A stretch of 61,388 nucleotides of DNA from Sporolactobacillus kofuensis (GCF_024125425.1 NZ_JAMXWN010000015.1:1-61388), one strand, 5' to 3'. Counted from the first letter of the stretch, positions 7,382 through 16,088 are shown. Made by a program: numbers and translations. Notes: generated by a model from the letters alone, not told the origin.

Positions 7382-7567
7382 TTGGCTAAGACATCTTTAA
7401 TCGTCAAGCACACTAGAGAACAAAAATATACTGTACGATCCTATACACGTTGTGAATGCTGTGGCCGTCCACATTCAGTTCTTCGGAAATTTAAATTGTG
7501 TCGAATCTGCTTCCGAGAACTTGCTTATAAAGGCCAAATACCTGGTATTCGAAAAGCGAGTTGGTAA
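7382..7567 (+). CDS. Second zinc-ribbon 30S ribosomal protein S14 (type Z paralog)
   Basis: This 61-aa protein is a paralog of the S14 encoded at 22899-23084. The last 37 residues are nearly identical ([17 protein letters not shown] and on), while the N-terminal 24 diverge. All four zinc Cys (CxxC...CxxC) are kept, and a fifth Cys replaces Arg in the first knuckle (CECCG against CERCG). The start is TTG at 7382 with AGGAGG nine bases upstream, the same arrangement as the main copy. It is monocistronic with its own consensus promoter and terminator, far from the spc operon. Confidence 0.9.
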   Translation: MAKTSLIVKHTREQKYTVRSYTRCECCGRPHSVLRKFKLCRICFRELAYKGQIPGIRKASW

Positions 7568-7577
7568 TTGAAATTAT

Positions 7578-7602
7578 TCCTCTGAAAAGAGGGATTTTTT
7601 TG
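7578..7602 (+). terminator. Intrinsic terminator after the second S14 gene
   Basis: A short stem CCTCT/AGAGG with a GAAA loop is followed by a run of seven T, about 12 bp after the stop codon. Confidence 0.7.
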
Positions 7603-7676
7603 TGTACATTTTTCACCGATTTTCTCTTCAGCTATTTCCACCACGTAGATACACGAACAGCTTCTAAACCATTCAT

Positions 7677-8810
7677 TTAGGGTTTTAATACTACCTTAAT
7701 GCAGTCCTCCTTTTTGTTATGGAAAAGGTCATAAGCTTTCGCAGCATCTTGGAGAGGGAGGCGATGTGTAATGATTGCCGTTGGATCAATTTTATGTTCA
7801 GTAATCATTTGATAAAGTTTTGGCATGTAGCCTCTGGCAGGTGCTTGACCTGTTTTTAGTGTAACGTTACGAACAAAAAAGGGCCCAAGCGGAAACATAT
7901 TATACAGTCCACCGTAAACGCCTGTAATTTGAACCGTACCACATTTACGTACCGCCTTTGTGGCGATTTGGATCGGTCCCAGTGTCCCTCCTTGTAACTT
8001 CAACTTTTGTTCAATAAATTCCAAAGGTGATTTCTTACCATCCATCCCCACACAATCAATGACTACGTCCGCTCCGCCGTGAGTGATCTCTTTAAGCGTC
8101 TCACCTATGTCGGGATCCTTTGTAAAATCAAAGGTTTCTGTGCGATTTATCTTTTTGGAAAATTCAAGTCGATAATTTATATAATCAACGACAATGACAC
8201 GCTCCGCACCTTTTTGCCAAGCAAATTTCTGAGTCATTAATCCAACTGGTCCTGATCCCAATACGATCACTGTATCTCCGGCCTTTACGCCTGCATTTTC
8301 CACACTCCAATAGGCTGTTGGTAACACATCACTTAGAAATAATAATTCTTCGTCTTCCAGCTCGCAATTTTGTGGAATTTTGAATGGCGTATAGTTTCCA
8401 AAGGGAACGCGTAGGTATTCGGCTTGACCACCTGGGTAATCGCCAAATTTTTCAGAGTACCCGAATAAACCTCCAGAATCATAATGAGGATTTGAGTGAT
8501 CACATTGACTTTCTAAGTGTTGATGACAATACGGACATCGACCACACGCGACTGTAAAAGGGACAACGACCCGATCACCTTTTTGGACGTTTGTTACCTC
8601 TGACCCTACCTCTTCAACAATACCCATTGGCTCATGTCCAATAATATATCCTTTCGGTAAGGGAAAGTCGCCTAAATAAAGATGGAGATCCGAACCACAA
8701 ATTGCAGTGGAAGTAACTTTGATAATTACATCCTCCGGATCCTGAATTTGGGGATCCAAAACAGCTTTCACTTCAATTTTTTGTGCTCCTTGGTAGGTTA
8801 CTGCTTTCAT
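7677..8810 (-). CDS. Zinc-dependent alcohol dehydrogenase (FdhA-like MDR family)
   Basis: This 377-aa medium-chain dehydrogenase resembles the glutathione-independent formaldehyde dehydrogenase type. It shows catalytic zinc Cys38 (AICGSD) and His59-Glu60 (GHEP). A structural zinc lobe has Cys at 89, 92, 95 and 103 (CGRCPYCHQHLESQC). The NAD-binding motif is GSGPVG near residue 184. The length is typical. The substrate cannot be read from sequence; an alcohol, diol or formaldehyde is possible. It stands alone in the island. Confidence 0.85.
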   Translation of the reverse strand: MKAVTYQGAQKIEVKAVLDPQIQDPEDVIIKVTSTAICGSDLHLYLGDFPLPKGYIIGHEPMGIVEEVGSEVTNVQKGDRVVVPFTVACGRCPYCHQHLESQCDHSNPHYDSGGLFGYSEKFGDYPGGQAEYLRVPFGNYTPFKIPQNCELEDEELLFLSDVLPTAYWSVENAGVKAGDTVIVLGSGPVGLMTQKFAWQKGAERVIVVDYINYRLEFSKKINRTETFDFTKDPDIGETLKEITHGGADVVIDCVGMDGKKSPLEFIEQKLKLQGGTLGPIQIATKAVRKCGTVQITGVYGGLYNMFPLGPFFVRNVTLKTGQAPARGYMPKLYQMITEHKIDPTAIITHRLPLQDAAKAYDLFHNKKEDCIKVVLKP

Positions 8811-8949
8811 CAGTTAATCCCTTCAATCCTAATCTTTTGATTATGATCAGTATGGCCTAATTTTTAACGGACAAACCGGAACGTATCAGGAATATATGAA
8901 CAAAAATTAAAGTTCATCAAAGTGTCGTTACACATCAATTTCAGGTACC

Positions 8950-8981
8950 AAAAAGGCTCCCAACCAATAAGGTTAAGAGCC
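8950..8981 (-). terminator. Displaced original rpsI terminator (inferred)
   Basis: Arms 8955-8965 and 8971-8981 form an 11-bp stem with two G-U pairs. On the minus strand they are followed by five T. It sits directly beyond the second copy of the rpsI 3'-end sequence (8984-9007). A plausible reading is that this was the native rpsI terminator before an element inserted. Confidence 0.6.
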
Positions 8982-8983
8982 CG

Positions 8984-9007
8984 GAAACATTGATAAATCA
9001 GTGTTTT
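8984..9007. repeat. Second copy of the rpsI 3'-end att-like sequence
   Basis: These 24 bp repeat 9923-9946, the region spanning the rpsI stop codon, with two mismatches. Together the copies bracket a 0.9-kb segment with an integrase remnant. This is the pattern of attL and attR left by an element that integrates into the 3' end of rpsI. The flanks 8811-8949 and 9008-9142 show no gene. Confidence 0.7.
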
Positions 9008-9142
9008 CCCTTCATAAGGAACCATCTCCCCGATTTAAACAAACGAATAAGATCCCTGACGATCCTGCTTCTATAATAAAACCGTGTCAACTGCCCTTTA
9101 TCTGCACATAGTGCATTATTCAACGAAAGGGAGAGATTTTTT

Positions 9143-9343
9143 GTGGATCCACAATTAGCTAAACTTCTTCAGCTGACGAGTTTATATGGTACATTAGCCA
9201 AGTACTATGAACATATTGACCCTGAAAAACACATTTTCTTTTACAAAAAACACTTCGAAGTCGAATCACAGTTGGTTCACTATTACTGGTCCTTACAACA
9301 ATCGATGCGGACTCAAACATGGGGTGAACGTGTTCCAGAATAA
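9143..9343 (+). CDS. Small hypothetical protein inside the decayed element
   Basis: A GTG start at 9143 with AAAGGGAGAG upstream opens a 66-aa frame. The product is predicted helical and rich in Tyr, His and Gln (YGTLAKYYEHIDPEKHIFFYKKHF). There is no Cys and no membrane segment. I do not recognise a family. It lies between the two att-like repeats and may be cargo of the element or a native orphan. The good ribosome binding site is the main support. Confidence 0.5.
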   Translation: MDPQLAKLLQLTSLYGTLAKYYEHIDPEKHIFFYKKHFEVESQLVHYYWSLQQSMRTQTWGERVPE

Positions 9344-9450
9344 TTTTCATTCATTTTTTAAGAGGAGCCGATTGGTTCCTTTTTTACAAGATAAGAAAGT
9401 ATTAAAATTTGTGGCCTGCTGATACGGTGCTCCCTCAATAAATTAAGTTC

Positions 9451-9567
9451 AGGACACGGAAGTGCGTGACGCCTGCGGGAGTGCAGGCCAGGGGAGACCC
9501 CGCAGATGACGGTTGATTGAGGAGGCTCCCGGACTGCCCGCGGCAAGCGAGCAGCTGAAGTGTCGTT
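9451..9567. repeat. GC-rich structured intergenic repeat
   Basis: This stretch is much richer in G+C than its surroundings and has several short inverted repeats: CCTGC/GCAGG near 9472-9487 and an outer GACAC/GTGTC pair (9453-9457 with 9560-9564). It has the look of the dispersed GC-rich imperfect palindromes I recall from Bacillaceae intergenic regions. No second copy was noticed in the window. It is noncoding; the long antisense frame across it has no homology I can see. Confidence 0.5.
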
Positions 9568-9709
9568 CAAGCACAAGAGTGATGATTCAAAGCCGCATAG
9601 AAGTAACAGGAAAGGACCAGACGTAGTCTTTTTTTTAATTATCCACTCACCAACGTTCACAAATATTTTAGTGATATAAAAAGACATAATCGATACCTAC
9701 CAATGTTGA

Positions 9710-9853
9710 TGGAAAACTGCTCAAAAATTTCTCGGTCATAGACGTCTGGAGACAACTATGAACATCTATACGCATGTCGCGAAAAAAATAAAAATTGAAG
9801 AAGCAGGAAAGTATCAAGAGTACATGAAAAAGAAAAAAGAAAATGAAATGTAG
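9710..9853 (+). pseudogene. C-terminal remnant of a tyrosine recombinase (phage/ICE integrase)
   Basis: In one frame the sequence reads WKTAQKFLGHRRLETTMNIY, then THV and a charged lysine-rich tail, to a TAG at 9851. This is the box II end of tyrosine recombinases: the LGH-R motif followed by the catalytic Tyr in the IYTHV context. The rest of the enzyme is missing; the frame is closed by TGA at 9707. Direct repeats of TAGTCA follow the stop, as is common next to integrase att sites. It points at the rpsI 3' end. Confidence 0.85.
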
Positions 9854-9890
9854 TCAAAATGTAGTCACAAACTGATTATTCAGGTTAAAA

Positions 9891-9922
9891 AAAGCCCTTT
9901 CCGATCTCTCGGAAAGGGCTTT
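9891..9922 (-). terminator. Intrinsic terminator after rpsI
   Basis: Perfect 13-bp arms (9891-9903 and 9910-9922) with a 6-nt loop are followed on the minus strand by a run of seven T. It lies inside the inferred element relative to the att-like copy at 9923-9946, so it was probably supplied by the element. Confidence 0.9.
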
Positions 9923-9946
9923 GAAACGTTGATAAATCAGCGTTTT
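9923..9946. repeat. att-like sequence at the 3' end of rpsI
   Basis: These 24 bp cover the last codons and stop of rpsI and a few bases beyond. They recur with two mismatches at 8984-9007. The integrase remnant ends 70 bp away. rpsI is a known insertion target of Firmicutes integrative elements. Confidence 0.7.
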
Positions 9947-10329
9947 GAGAACTGTGGAGCACGACGTGCACCTTTGAGTCCGTATTTCTTACGTTCTTTC
10001 ATTCTTGGGTCACGTGTCAGGAATCCGGCTTTCTTCAGAACAGCGCGGTATTCAGGATCAGCTTCCAGCAATGCGCGGGCAACACCGTGACGGATTGCGC
10101 CGGCTTGGCCTGTGAAACCGCCGCCTTCTACATTAGCAAGAACATCATATCTGCCTTCAGTTTCTGTGGCAACGAGTGGTTGTTTCAGAATTGTACGCAG
10201 TGTTTCAAGATTGAAATATTCGTCAGCATTGCGGCCGTTGATAACAACTTTGCCTTCGCCAGGGACGAGCCTTACGCGAGCGACAGAACTTTTACGACGT
10301 CCGGTGCCGTAGTATTGAACTTGTGCCAT
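9937..10329 (-). CDS. rpsI: 30S ribosomal protein S9
   Basis: This 130-aa S9 starts [20 protein letters not shown] and ends in the conserved basic tail [13 protein letters not shown], whose last arginine reaches toward the P-site tRNA. It forms an operon with rplM, 20 bp upstream. Its last codons coincide with the att-like repeat, and the C-terminal sequence is intact, so any past insertion preserved the reading frame. The gene order truA-rplM-rpsI is the Bacillus order. Confidence 0.98.
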   Translation of the reverse strand: MAQVQYYGTGRRKSSVARVRLVPGEGKVVINGRNADEYFNLETLRTILKQPLVATETEGRYDVLANVEGGGFTGQAGAIRHGVARALLEADPEYRAVLKKAGFLTRDPRMKERKKYGLKGARRAPQFSKR

Positions 10330-10349
10330 TATCTATTTTCCCTCCCTGA

Positions 10350-10787
10350 TCAACCACGAAGCGTATAAGCTTCTGGTTCTTGTGCGGCGTGCGGATGTTC
10401 CGCGCCTTCGTATACATGAAGTTTCGTAAACATTGTTCTTCCGAGACTGTTGTGCGGAAGCATGCCTTTGATCGTTCTCTCCAGCATTTCACGAGCGCGT
10501 GTTGCACGCATATCTTGTGCAGAACGAGCCTTGATACCACCTGGGAAACCGGAGTGGTGAATGTATTTTTTCGTCAGCAATTTCTTGCCGGTTAATTCAA
10601 TTTTGTTCGCATTGATTATGATTACATGGTCGCCACAATCAACATGTGGTGTAAAAGTCGGTTTTGTTTTACCGCGAAGAATGGCTGCTACTTCACTTGC
10701 CAAGCGGCCAAGTGTTTGGCCTTCAGCATCAACAACAAGCCATTTGCGGTCAACTGTAGCCGAGTTGGCCATAAAAGTTGTACGCAC
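10350..10787 (-). CDS. rplM: 50S ribosomal protein L13
   Basis: This 145-aa L13 starts (V/M)[20 protein letters not shown] and ends with [17 protein letters not shown]. The start is GTG at 10787, placed by GAGGAGG eight bases upstream and by agreement with the Bacillus N-terminus. The long in-frame extension upstream runs through the leader and is not protein-like. A consensus promoter lies at 10959-10987. It is the first gene of the rplM-rpsI pair. Confidence 0.97.
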   Translation of the reverse strand: MRTTFMANSATVDRKWLVVDAEGQTLGRLASEVAAILRGKTKPTFTPHVDCGDHVIIINANKIELTGKKLLTKKYIHHSGFPGGIKARSAQDMRATRAREMLERTIKGMLPHNSLGRTMFTKLHVYEGAEHPHAAQEPEAYTLRG

Positions 10788-10958
10788 GTTCTTTTCCTCC
10801 TCTAAGTAAATCCACACATTCAAATTCTGTTCTCTCAGCGACCCACAACCGCTTCGAGATGAAAGCCAAACTTCTTTCAGCTTTCTCACCGTTTCAGTCA
10901 TCTATTTGAACCAATATCTTTGGGGCTAATAGTGGTCAAATTAGAAATGCCGAAGTAT

Positions 10959-10987
10959 ATAATATAATACCCTAGAGCCATTGTCAA
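10959..10987 (-). promoter_or_regulatory. Sigma-A promoter of rplM-rpsI
   Basis: On the minus strand a perfect TTGACA (10987-10982) and TATTAT (10964-10959) are 17 bp apart. The leader to the rplM GTG is about 165 nt. Confidence 0.8.
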
Positions 10988-11036
10988 GAGTATCAAACCA
11001 TTTATCGAATGATTATAAAACGTTCATCGATAAGGT

Positions 11037-11777
11037 TCAGTACGTAACTTTCCACAACGTCAATCCTTGAGGTGGCGCCGTTGCTGAAGCTGCTTGCCGA
11101 TCCTGTCCTGCAATGATCTCCGAAACATGTTCCGCCGCCATTTTGTGTGTGCCGACATCAAGCAATGTGCCCGTGATAATGCGCACCATCTGATATAAGA
11201 AACCACTACCGACAATACGAATAACCGTTTCATCATTATTCTCCGGTTGTATGGACAAATGGTAGACGGTACGGACTTTGTCTTTCACATCGGTATTTGC
11301 TGCACAAAAACAGGAAAAATTATGAGTACCGACAATCGCCTCAGCCGCCCGATTCATCAGTGCTAGATCAAGCGGTTGTTTTATATGTGTCGTGTACGTA
11401 CGGCGAAACAGATCCGGTTCTGTCCGTGTCAGCAGACGATAACGATATTCTTTCATTTTCACAGCGTAACGCGCATGAAATGCATCGGGCACTTCTTCTG
11501 CTTCACGAATGTATATATCTTCCGGTAATAGACTGTTCAAGGCCATTGGCCAACGTTCCTCAGGTAGATGCAAAGGCGTATCGAAATGAAAGACTTGTCC
11601 AAATGCATGAACGCCTGCATCTGTTCTTCCGGAAGCAGCAATCTTGACCGTTTGTCCATGATGCATCCGTGCCAGAGCTGCTTGTATTTCACGCTGCACG
11701 GTACGCTTCCCTGGTTGAACTTGATAGCCATGGAATCCGGAGCCATCGTAAGCTACTGTGCATTTAATCTTTGTCAT
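11037..11777 (-). CDS. truA: tRNA pseudouridine(38-40) synthase TruA
   Basis: This 246-aa enzyme modifies uridines in the tRNA anticodon arm. The catalytic Asp motif GRTDAGVHAFGQV lies near residues 49-61. The N-terminus MTKIKCTVAYDGSGFHGYQ and the segment FLYQMVRIITGTL are family hallmarks. It is 15 bp downstream of ecfT and probably cotranscribed with the ECF genes. Confidence 0.96.
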   Translation of the reverse strand: MTKIKCTVAYDGSGFHGYQVQPGKRTVQREIQAALARMHHGQTVKIAASGRTDAGVHAFGQVFHFDTPLHLPEERWPMALNSLLPEDIYIREAEEVPDAFHARYAVKMKEYRYRLLTRTEPDLFRRTYTTHIKQPLDLALMNRAAEAIVGTHNFSCFCAANTDVKDKVRTVYHLSIQPENNDETVIRIVGSGFLYQMVRIITGTLLDVGTHKMAAEHVSEIIAGQDRQAASATAPPQGLTLWKVTY

Positions 11778-11792
11778 GCTTCCACCTGCAAC

Positions 11793-12587
11793 TTAATTTC
11801 TCATAAAAATCAACACGCATGCGAGCAGTACTATCGATACAAGAAGCAATGTATCGCGCCAACCCCAGTTGAGTTGATGCAACTTAGTACGTCCCGCATC
11901 GCCGTGGTAACCTCTTGCTTCCATCGCCATCGCCAAGTCCTCTGCCCGCTTAAATGCGCCGACAAACAAAGGTACAAGCAACGGAACAATAGCTTTGATA
12001 CGGCTTTTTAATGAGCCACTTGTAAAATCAGAGCCTCGCGCAGCCTGTGCTTTAATGATCTTCTCAGTCTCCTCCAGCAAAGTCGGAATAAAACGCAACG
12101 AGATCGACATCATTAATGCGAATTCATGAACAGGCACCTTGATGCGCTTTAATGGGTTGAGCATGCTTTCCATACCATCTGTAATTTCGATAGGTGAAGT
12201 AGTCAGCGTCAGCAAAGTGGTCACAACGATGATCACTACAATTCGAATCGCTATAAAAATCGACTGAGTGAGTCCGTTGGTGGTCACATGCAACCACCCC
12301 CAACTGAAGAGCACCGTTCCGCCAGTCGCCAGAAAAAGATTAAGTAGAAAAGTAATCAATACTATGATAAATACTGAACGCAAGCCTTTGTAGATAAAAG
12401 AAAAATGCATTTTTGACAAGAATATACCAATCAAGCAGAACAAAACCATCAGCATATTTGTTACCCAATTATTCGCTAGGAAAACGATAAGGACAAACAG
12501 AAACACACTGATCAATTTAGAGCGAGGATCTAGCTTATGTACATAAGAATCCATGGGTACATACTGACCGATCACAAGATTAAACAT
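11793..12587 (-). CDS. ecfT: ECF transporter transmembrane subunit EcfT
   Basis: This 264-aa membrane protein begins MFNLVIGQYVPMDSYVHKLDPRSK and has about five transmembrane segments. It carries the two Ala-Arg-Gly coupling motifs AARGSD and EARGY that dock the ATPases. EcfT joins the two ATPases to interchangeable vitamin-binding S components. Its start overlaps the ecfA2 stop by 8 bp, which indicates coupled translation. No S component gene is in this window, so the module is probably shared. Confidence 0.96.
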   Translation of the reverse strand: MFNLVIGQYVPMDSYVHKLDPRSKLISVFLFVLIVFLANNWVTNMLMVLFCLIGIFLSKMHFSFIYKGLRSVFIIVLITFLLNLFLATGGTVLFSWGWLHVTTNGLTQSIFIAIRIVVIIVVTTLLTLTTSPIEITDGMESMLNPLKRIKVPVHEFALMMSISLRFIPTLLEETEKIIKAQAARGSDFTSGSLKSRIKAIVPLLVPLFVGAFKRAEDLAMAMEARGYHGDAGRTKLHQLNWGWRDTLLLVSIVLLACVLIFMRN

Positions 12588-13452
12588 GGTCCTTCACCTC
12601 ATTCAGCAAATCGATCACAGCGTCTGCCGTATCATCAAGTGTAAATGCGGTCACGACTTGTTGTTTCCCCGCCTTTTTCAAAAGCTTACTTAGAAATTCC
12701 ATGGTTTCCGGAACATCTAAGCCTACTTTTCGTAATAGTTCTACATGAGAGAATACCTCTTCTGGTGTGTCTGCCAAGAGTGGCTTGCCGCCATCCATGG
12801 CAATGACCTGATCCGAATAAATGGCCGCATCGCTCATATTGTGCGTCACCATGATGATCGTTAAGTTGAGTCGTTTATGAAGATCGCTGAATAAACTCAA
12901 AATCTCTTCGCGACCTCTGGGATCGAGACCTGCCGTCGGTTCATCTAGAATAATGACTTGTGGACGCACAGCAAGAACACCGGCGATAGCTACTCGACGC
13001 ATCTGACCACCACTTAGATCGAATGGAGACCGATGCCAGTATGCTGCAGGAAGCCCAACCAGTTGAAGACTCTCCTCTGCACGTTTCGTTGCCTCCGAAT
13101 CAGAGACGCCAAAATTCATCGGACCAAAGCAAACATCTTTGATGATTGTCTCTTCAAACAGTTGGTGCTCCGGATATTGGAACACATAACCGACCTTTTC
13201 TCGAAGAGGCTTCAGATCTTGCTTCTTTTGATTTGCATCGATGACAAAATCCCCGACGGAAATTCTTCCCGCGCTGGGTTTTAATAATCCGTTGATATGC
13301 TGGACGAGCGTCGACTTTCCTGATCCTGTATGTCCGATTATTGACGTGAATGAGCCGGACGGGATATGAAGGCTGACATCGTTAAGCGCCTTTTTCTCAA
13401 ATGGGGTCTTTTGACCGTACACATGAGTCACATGCTCGAATGTAATGTCCAT
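12580..13452 (-). CDS. ecfA2: ECF transporter ATPase EcfA2
   Basis: This 290-aa ABC ATPase has Walker A GHTGSGKST (near 39-47), Q-loop VFQYPEHQLF, signature DLSGGQMRR and Walker B VIILDEP. The PEHQLFE variant of the Q-loop region is typical of the second ECF ATPase. It pairs with EcfA1 on the EcfT scaffold. It overlaps ecfA1 by 25 bp and ecfT by 8 bp. Confidence 0.96.
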   Translation of the reverse strand: MDITFEHVTHVYGQKTPFEKKALNDVSLHIPSGSFTSIIGHTGSGKSTLVQHINGLLKPSAGRISVGDFVIDANQKKQDLKPLREKVGYVFQYPEHQLFEETIIKDVCFGPMNFGVSDSEATKRAEESLQLVGLPAAYWHRSPFDLSGGQMRRVAIAGVLAVRPQVIILDEPTAGLDPRGREEILSLFSDLHKRLNLTIIMVTHNMSDAAIYSDQVIAMDGGKPLLADTPEEVFSHVELLRKVGLDVPETMEFLSKLLKKAGKQQVVTAFTLDDTADAVIDLLNEVKDHV

Positions 13453-14267
13453 AGCTCATCCACCAACTCTTCCTGAAATAATGCACTATCTGTTAAGGGT
13501 ACTTCTTTGGCGCGCAGCGCGTTACGCATTTTTATTGCAAAAGGCAGATCGAGGCCGACTTTCTTGAGCAGATCCGTTGATTTAAATATGTCGCGCGGCT
13601 TGCCTTCACGAACGATCTGTCCATCATTCATGACGAGCAAACGATCCGAATGAATCGCTTCTTCGAGGTCATGGGTAATCGATATGACTGTAAGCTGGTG
13701 CTTTTTGTTCAAGTCGCGCACCGTTTGGATAATTTCTCTTCTGCCTTCGGGATCGAGCATTGATGTTGCTTCATCCATAATAATGATTAACGGTTGCAAA
13801 GCAACAATGCCTGCAATGGCGACACGTTGCTTCTGCCCACCTGACAGGCGATGTGGTTCTGTCTGTGCGAAAGCCTCCATCTTCACAAGCCGCAACGCTT
13901 CGGATAAACGTTCAACCATCACCGCTCGTGGCAATCCATGGTTTTCCATACCGAAGGCAACATCGTCCTGAACTGTTGCACCAACAAATTGGTTGTCCGG
14001 ATTTTGAAAAACCATGCCTACCAAACGGCGGATCTCCCAGATGGTTTGTTCATCCGCAGTATCGTAACCATTGACCTCTACCGTTCCTTTTTGTGGAATA
14101 ATCAACCCATTGAGACATTTTGCTAACGTTGATTTTCCTGAACCGTTATGGCCAACAATGGATAACCATTCACCCTTATTGACTGTAAAGTTGATCTCTT
14201 TAAGCACCAACGGATGCTCTTCTGAATAACGATATGATAAATCACGAACTTCAATGATCTTCTCCAT
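13428..14267 (-). CDS. ecfA1: ECF transporter ATPase EcfA1
   Basis: This 279-aa ABC ATPase has Walker A GHNGSGKST, VFQNPDNQFVG, signature RLSGGQKQR and Walker B LIIIMDEATSMLDPEG. It is the first gene of the ecfA1-ecfA2-ecfT-truA block that follows rplQ in Bacillus. A terminator after rplQ (14475-14517) separates it from the ribosomal cluster, so a promoter within 14268-14470 is expected; I saw only a TATAAT without a good -35. Confidence 0.96.
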   Translation of the reverse strand: MEKIIEVRDLSYRYSEEHPLVLKEINFTVNKGEWLSIVGHNGSGKSTLAKCLNGLIIPQKGTVEVNGYDTADEQTIWEIRRLVGMVFQNPDNQFVGATVQDDVAFGMENHGLPRAVMVERLSEALRLVKMEAFAQTEPHRLSGGQKQRVAIAGIVALQPLIIIMDEATSMLDPEGRREIIQTVRDLNKKHQLTVISITHDLEEAIHSDRLLVMNDGQIVREGKPRDIFKSTDLLKKVGLDLPFAIKMRNALRAKEVPLTDSALFQEELVDELWTLHSSM

Positions 14268-14474
14268 GTACGCTCTCCACTCCCCTCATGCGCGCCACAC
14301 CTATTCTTATCTATGTACACGAATAGGTAGGCTATTCGCTCTCAACTCAGCTCAAGTTATGTCATTAAATGAATTATAAACGATTTTGCTAAACGATGCG
14401 TGCATATCGATTCACATTTCCTGTTATAAAAAATGAATCATGAAAAGTTACTCGAAATCTCAGCAATCGCTATT

Positions 14475-14517
14475 AAAAAAGGCAGAAATCCAAGCTCATA
14501 CGAACCCGGCTTCTGCC
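14475..14517 (-). terminator. Terminator of the S10-spc-alpha cluster
   Basis: GGCAGAA (14481-14487) pairs with TTCTGCC (14511-14517), with further partial pairing inside. Six T follow on the minus strand. It ends transcription after rplQ. Confidence 0.75.
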
Positions 14518-14535
14518 TCTCGTTATTTACACTGA

Positions 14536-14901
14536 TTATTTAACAAGCTCAATGATTGCCATTTCGGCGCCGTCGCCTTTACGAGGGCCCGCTTTCAGAA
14601 TACGAGTGTATCCACCCTGACGTTCTGTATAGCGTTTTGCAACATCATCGAACAACTTCTGAACCGCATTCTGACCTGCTTCCTGATCAGCAACTTCATT
14701 ACGGATAAAAGCAGCCGCCTGACGACGTGCATGCAAATCACCGCGTTTTGCCAACGTAATCATTTTTTCAACGATCGGCCGAAGCGCTTTTGCTTTGGAA
14801 TGCGTTGTTTGAATACGCTCATTAATAATCAAGTCGGTCGCTAGATCGCGGAACAGCGCCTTCCTCGCAGCTGAATCCCGGCCTAATTTTGCATATGCCA
14901 T
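14536..14901 (-). CDS. rplQ: 50S ribosomal protein L17
   Basis: This 121-aa L17 starts [20 protein letters not shown] and contains [21 protein letters not shown] and [18 protein letters not shown], all conserved. It is the last gene of the alpha operon and is followed by an intrinsic terminator. The length is the usual one for the short bacterial form. Confidence 0.98.
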   Translation of the reverse strand: MAYAKLGRDSAARKALFRDLATDLIINERIQTTHSKAKALRPIVEKMITLAKRGDLHARRQAAAFIRNEVADQEAGQNAVQKLFDDVAKRYTERQGGYTRILKAGPRKGDGAEMAIIELVK

Positions 14902-14982
14902 TTACTTGTACCTCCTTTATTCCTGCCCTGAATCTTTCTTTTTTGCGCAAAAAAGAAAAATAATCCCTTGTCTACCAACTGG

Positions 14983-15927
14983 TTACTCTTCCACTCTCAG
15001 CCCAAGGCCAAGGTCATGCAGCTTTTCTTCAACTTCTTCAAGAGATTTGCGTCCAAGATTTCTGACCTTCATCATATCTTCTTCACTCTTCTGAGTCAGT
15101 TCTTGAACTGTGTTGATGCCGGCGCGTTTCAGACAATTGTATGACCGTACAGAAAGATCAAGTTCTTCAATGGTCATTTCAAGAACTTTTTCTTTCTTAT
15201 CTTCTTCTTTTTCAATCATGATCTCAGCTTTTTGTGCCTGATCAGTTAATCCAACGAAGATATTTAAATGTTCGGTCAGAATCTTGGCACCCAAAGCAAT
15301 TGCTTCTTCCGGACGAATGCTGCCATCTGTCCAGACATCGAGTGTCAACTTGTCATAATTAGCTACCTGGCCAACTCTGGTTTTCTCCACTTGATAGTTC
15401 ACACGGGTGATTGGTGTGTAAATTGAATCAATCGGAATTACGGCAATCGGAAGATCATCGGATTTGTTACCTTCAGCAGGAACATAACCGCGACCTTTCT
15501 TGGCAAGCATTCTCAAATGAAAATGCGCACCTTCATCGAGTGTCGCAATTTCCAGTTCAGGATTCAGTATTTCAACATCACTGTCGTGGACAATATCGGC
15601 AGCTGTTACTTTCCCAGCTCTCTGAACGTCAATTTCCAATGTCTTTTCCTCATCTGAATACAGCTTCAAGCAAAGCTTTTTGATATTCAGAATGATCGCC
15701 GTTACATCTTCAACAACGCCCTCAATCGTGGAAAATTCATGAAGCACAGTATCAAACTGTACCGTCGTTACAGCCGCGCCTGGGAGGGATGAAAGTAAAA
15801 TTCGACGCAAAGAATTACCCAGAGTCGTGCCGTATCCGCGTTCGAGCGGTTCAACAACAAACTTCCCATAACTACCATCGTCTGCTATTTCAACCGTGTC
15901 GATCTTTGGCTTTTCGATCTCAATCAT
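14983..15927 (-). CDS. rpoA: RNA polymerase alpha subunit
   Basis: This 314-aa protein has an N-terminal assembly domain ([36 protein letters not shown]) and, after a glutamate/lysine linker, a C-terminal DNA- and activator-binding domain ([30 protein letters not shown]). The ATG at 15927 matches the Bacillus start and has GGAGG 11 bases upstream; the frame extends seven codons further without need. It lies between rpsK and rplQ as expected. Confidence 0.98.
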   Translation of the reverse strand: MIEIEKPKIDTVEIADDGSYGKFVVEPLERGYGTTLGNSLRRILLSSLPGAAVTTVQFDTVLHEFSTIEGVVEDVTAIILNIKKLCLKLYSDEEKTLEIDVQRAGKVTAADIVHDSDVEILNPELEIATLDEGAHFHLRMLAKKGRGYVPAEGNKSDDLPIAVIPIDSIYTPITRVNYQVEKTRVGQVANYDKLTLDVWTDGSIRPEEAIALGAKILTEHLNIFVGLTDQAQKAEIMIEKEEDKKEKVLEMTIEELDLSVRSYNCLKRAGINTVQELTQKSEEDMMKVRNLGRKSLEEVEEKLHDLGLGLRVEE

Positions 15928-16088
15928 CAAATGTGAACCCTCCTTCAAAACGTCGATACTTTTTCAGCGCGCGTTGGCCAATATTTTCCAAAGTTGTTCC
16001 TTAGAACTTAGCTACGGCGTGCTTCTCTGATCGGTGTACACGTTTAGTCATAGTTGCATTATTAACAGATTAATAGCGAGCTATACAA

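Noticed and set aside
9358-9687. A 109-aa minus-strand frame across the GC-rich repeat
   Set aside because: It covers the structured repeat and reads as low-quality Arg/Pro/Ser-rich sequence; the start has no site. The repeat explains it.
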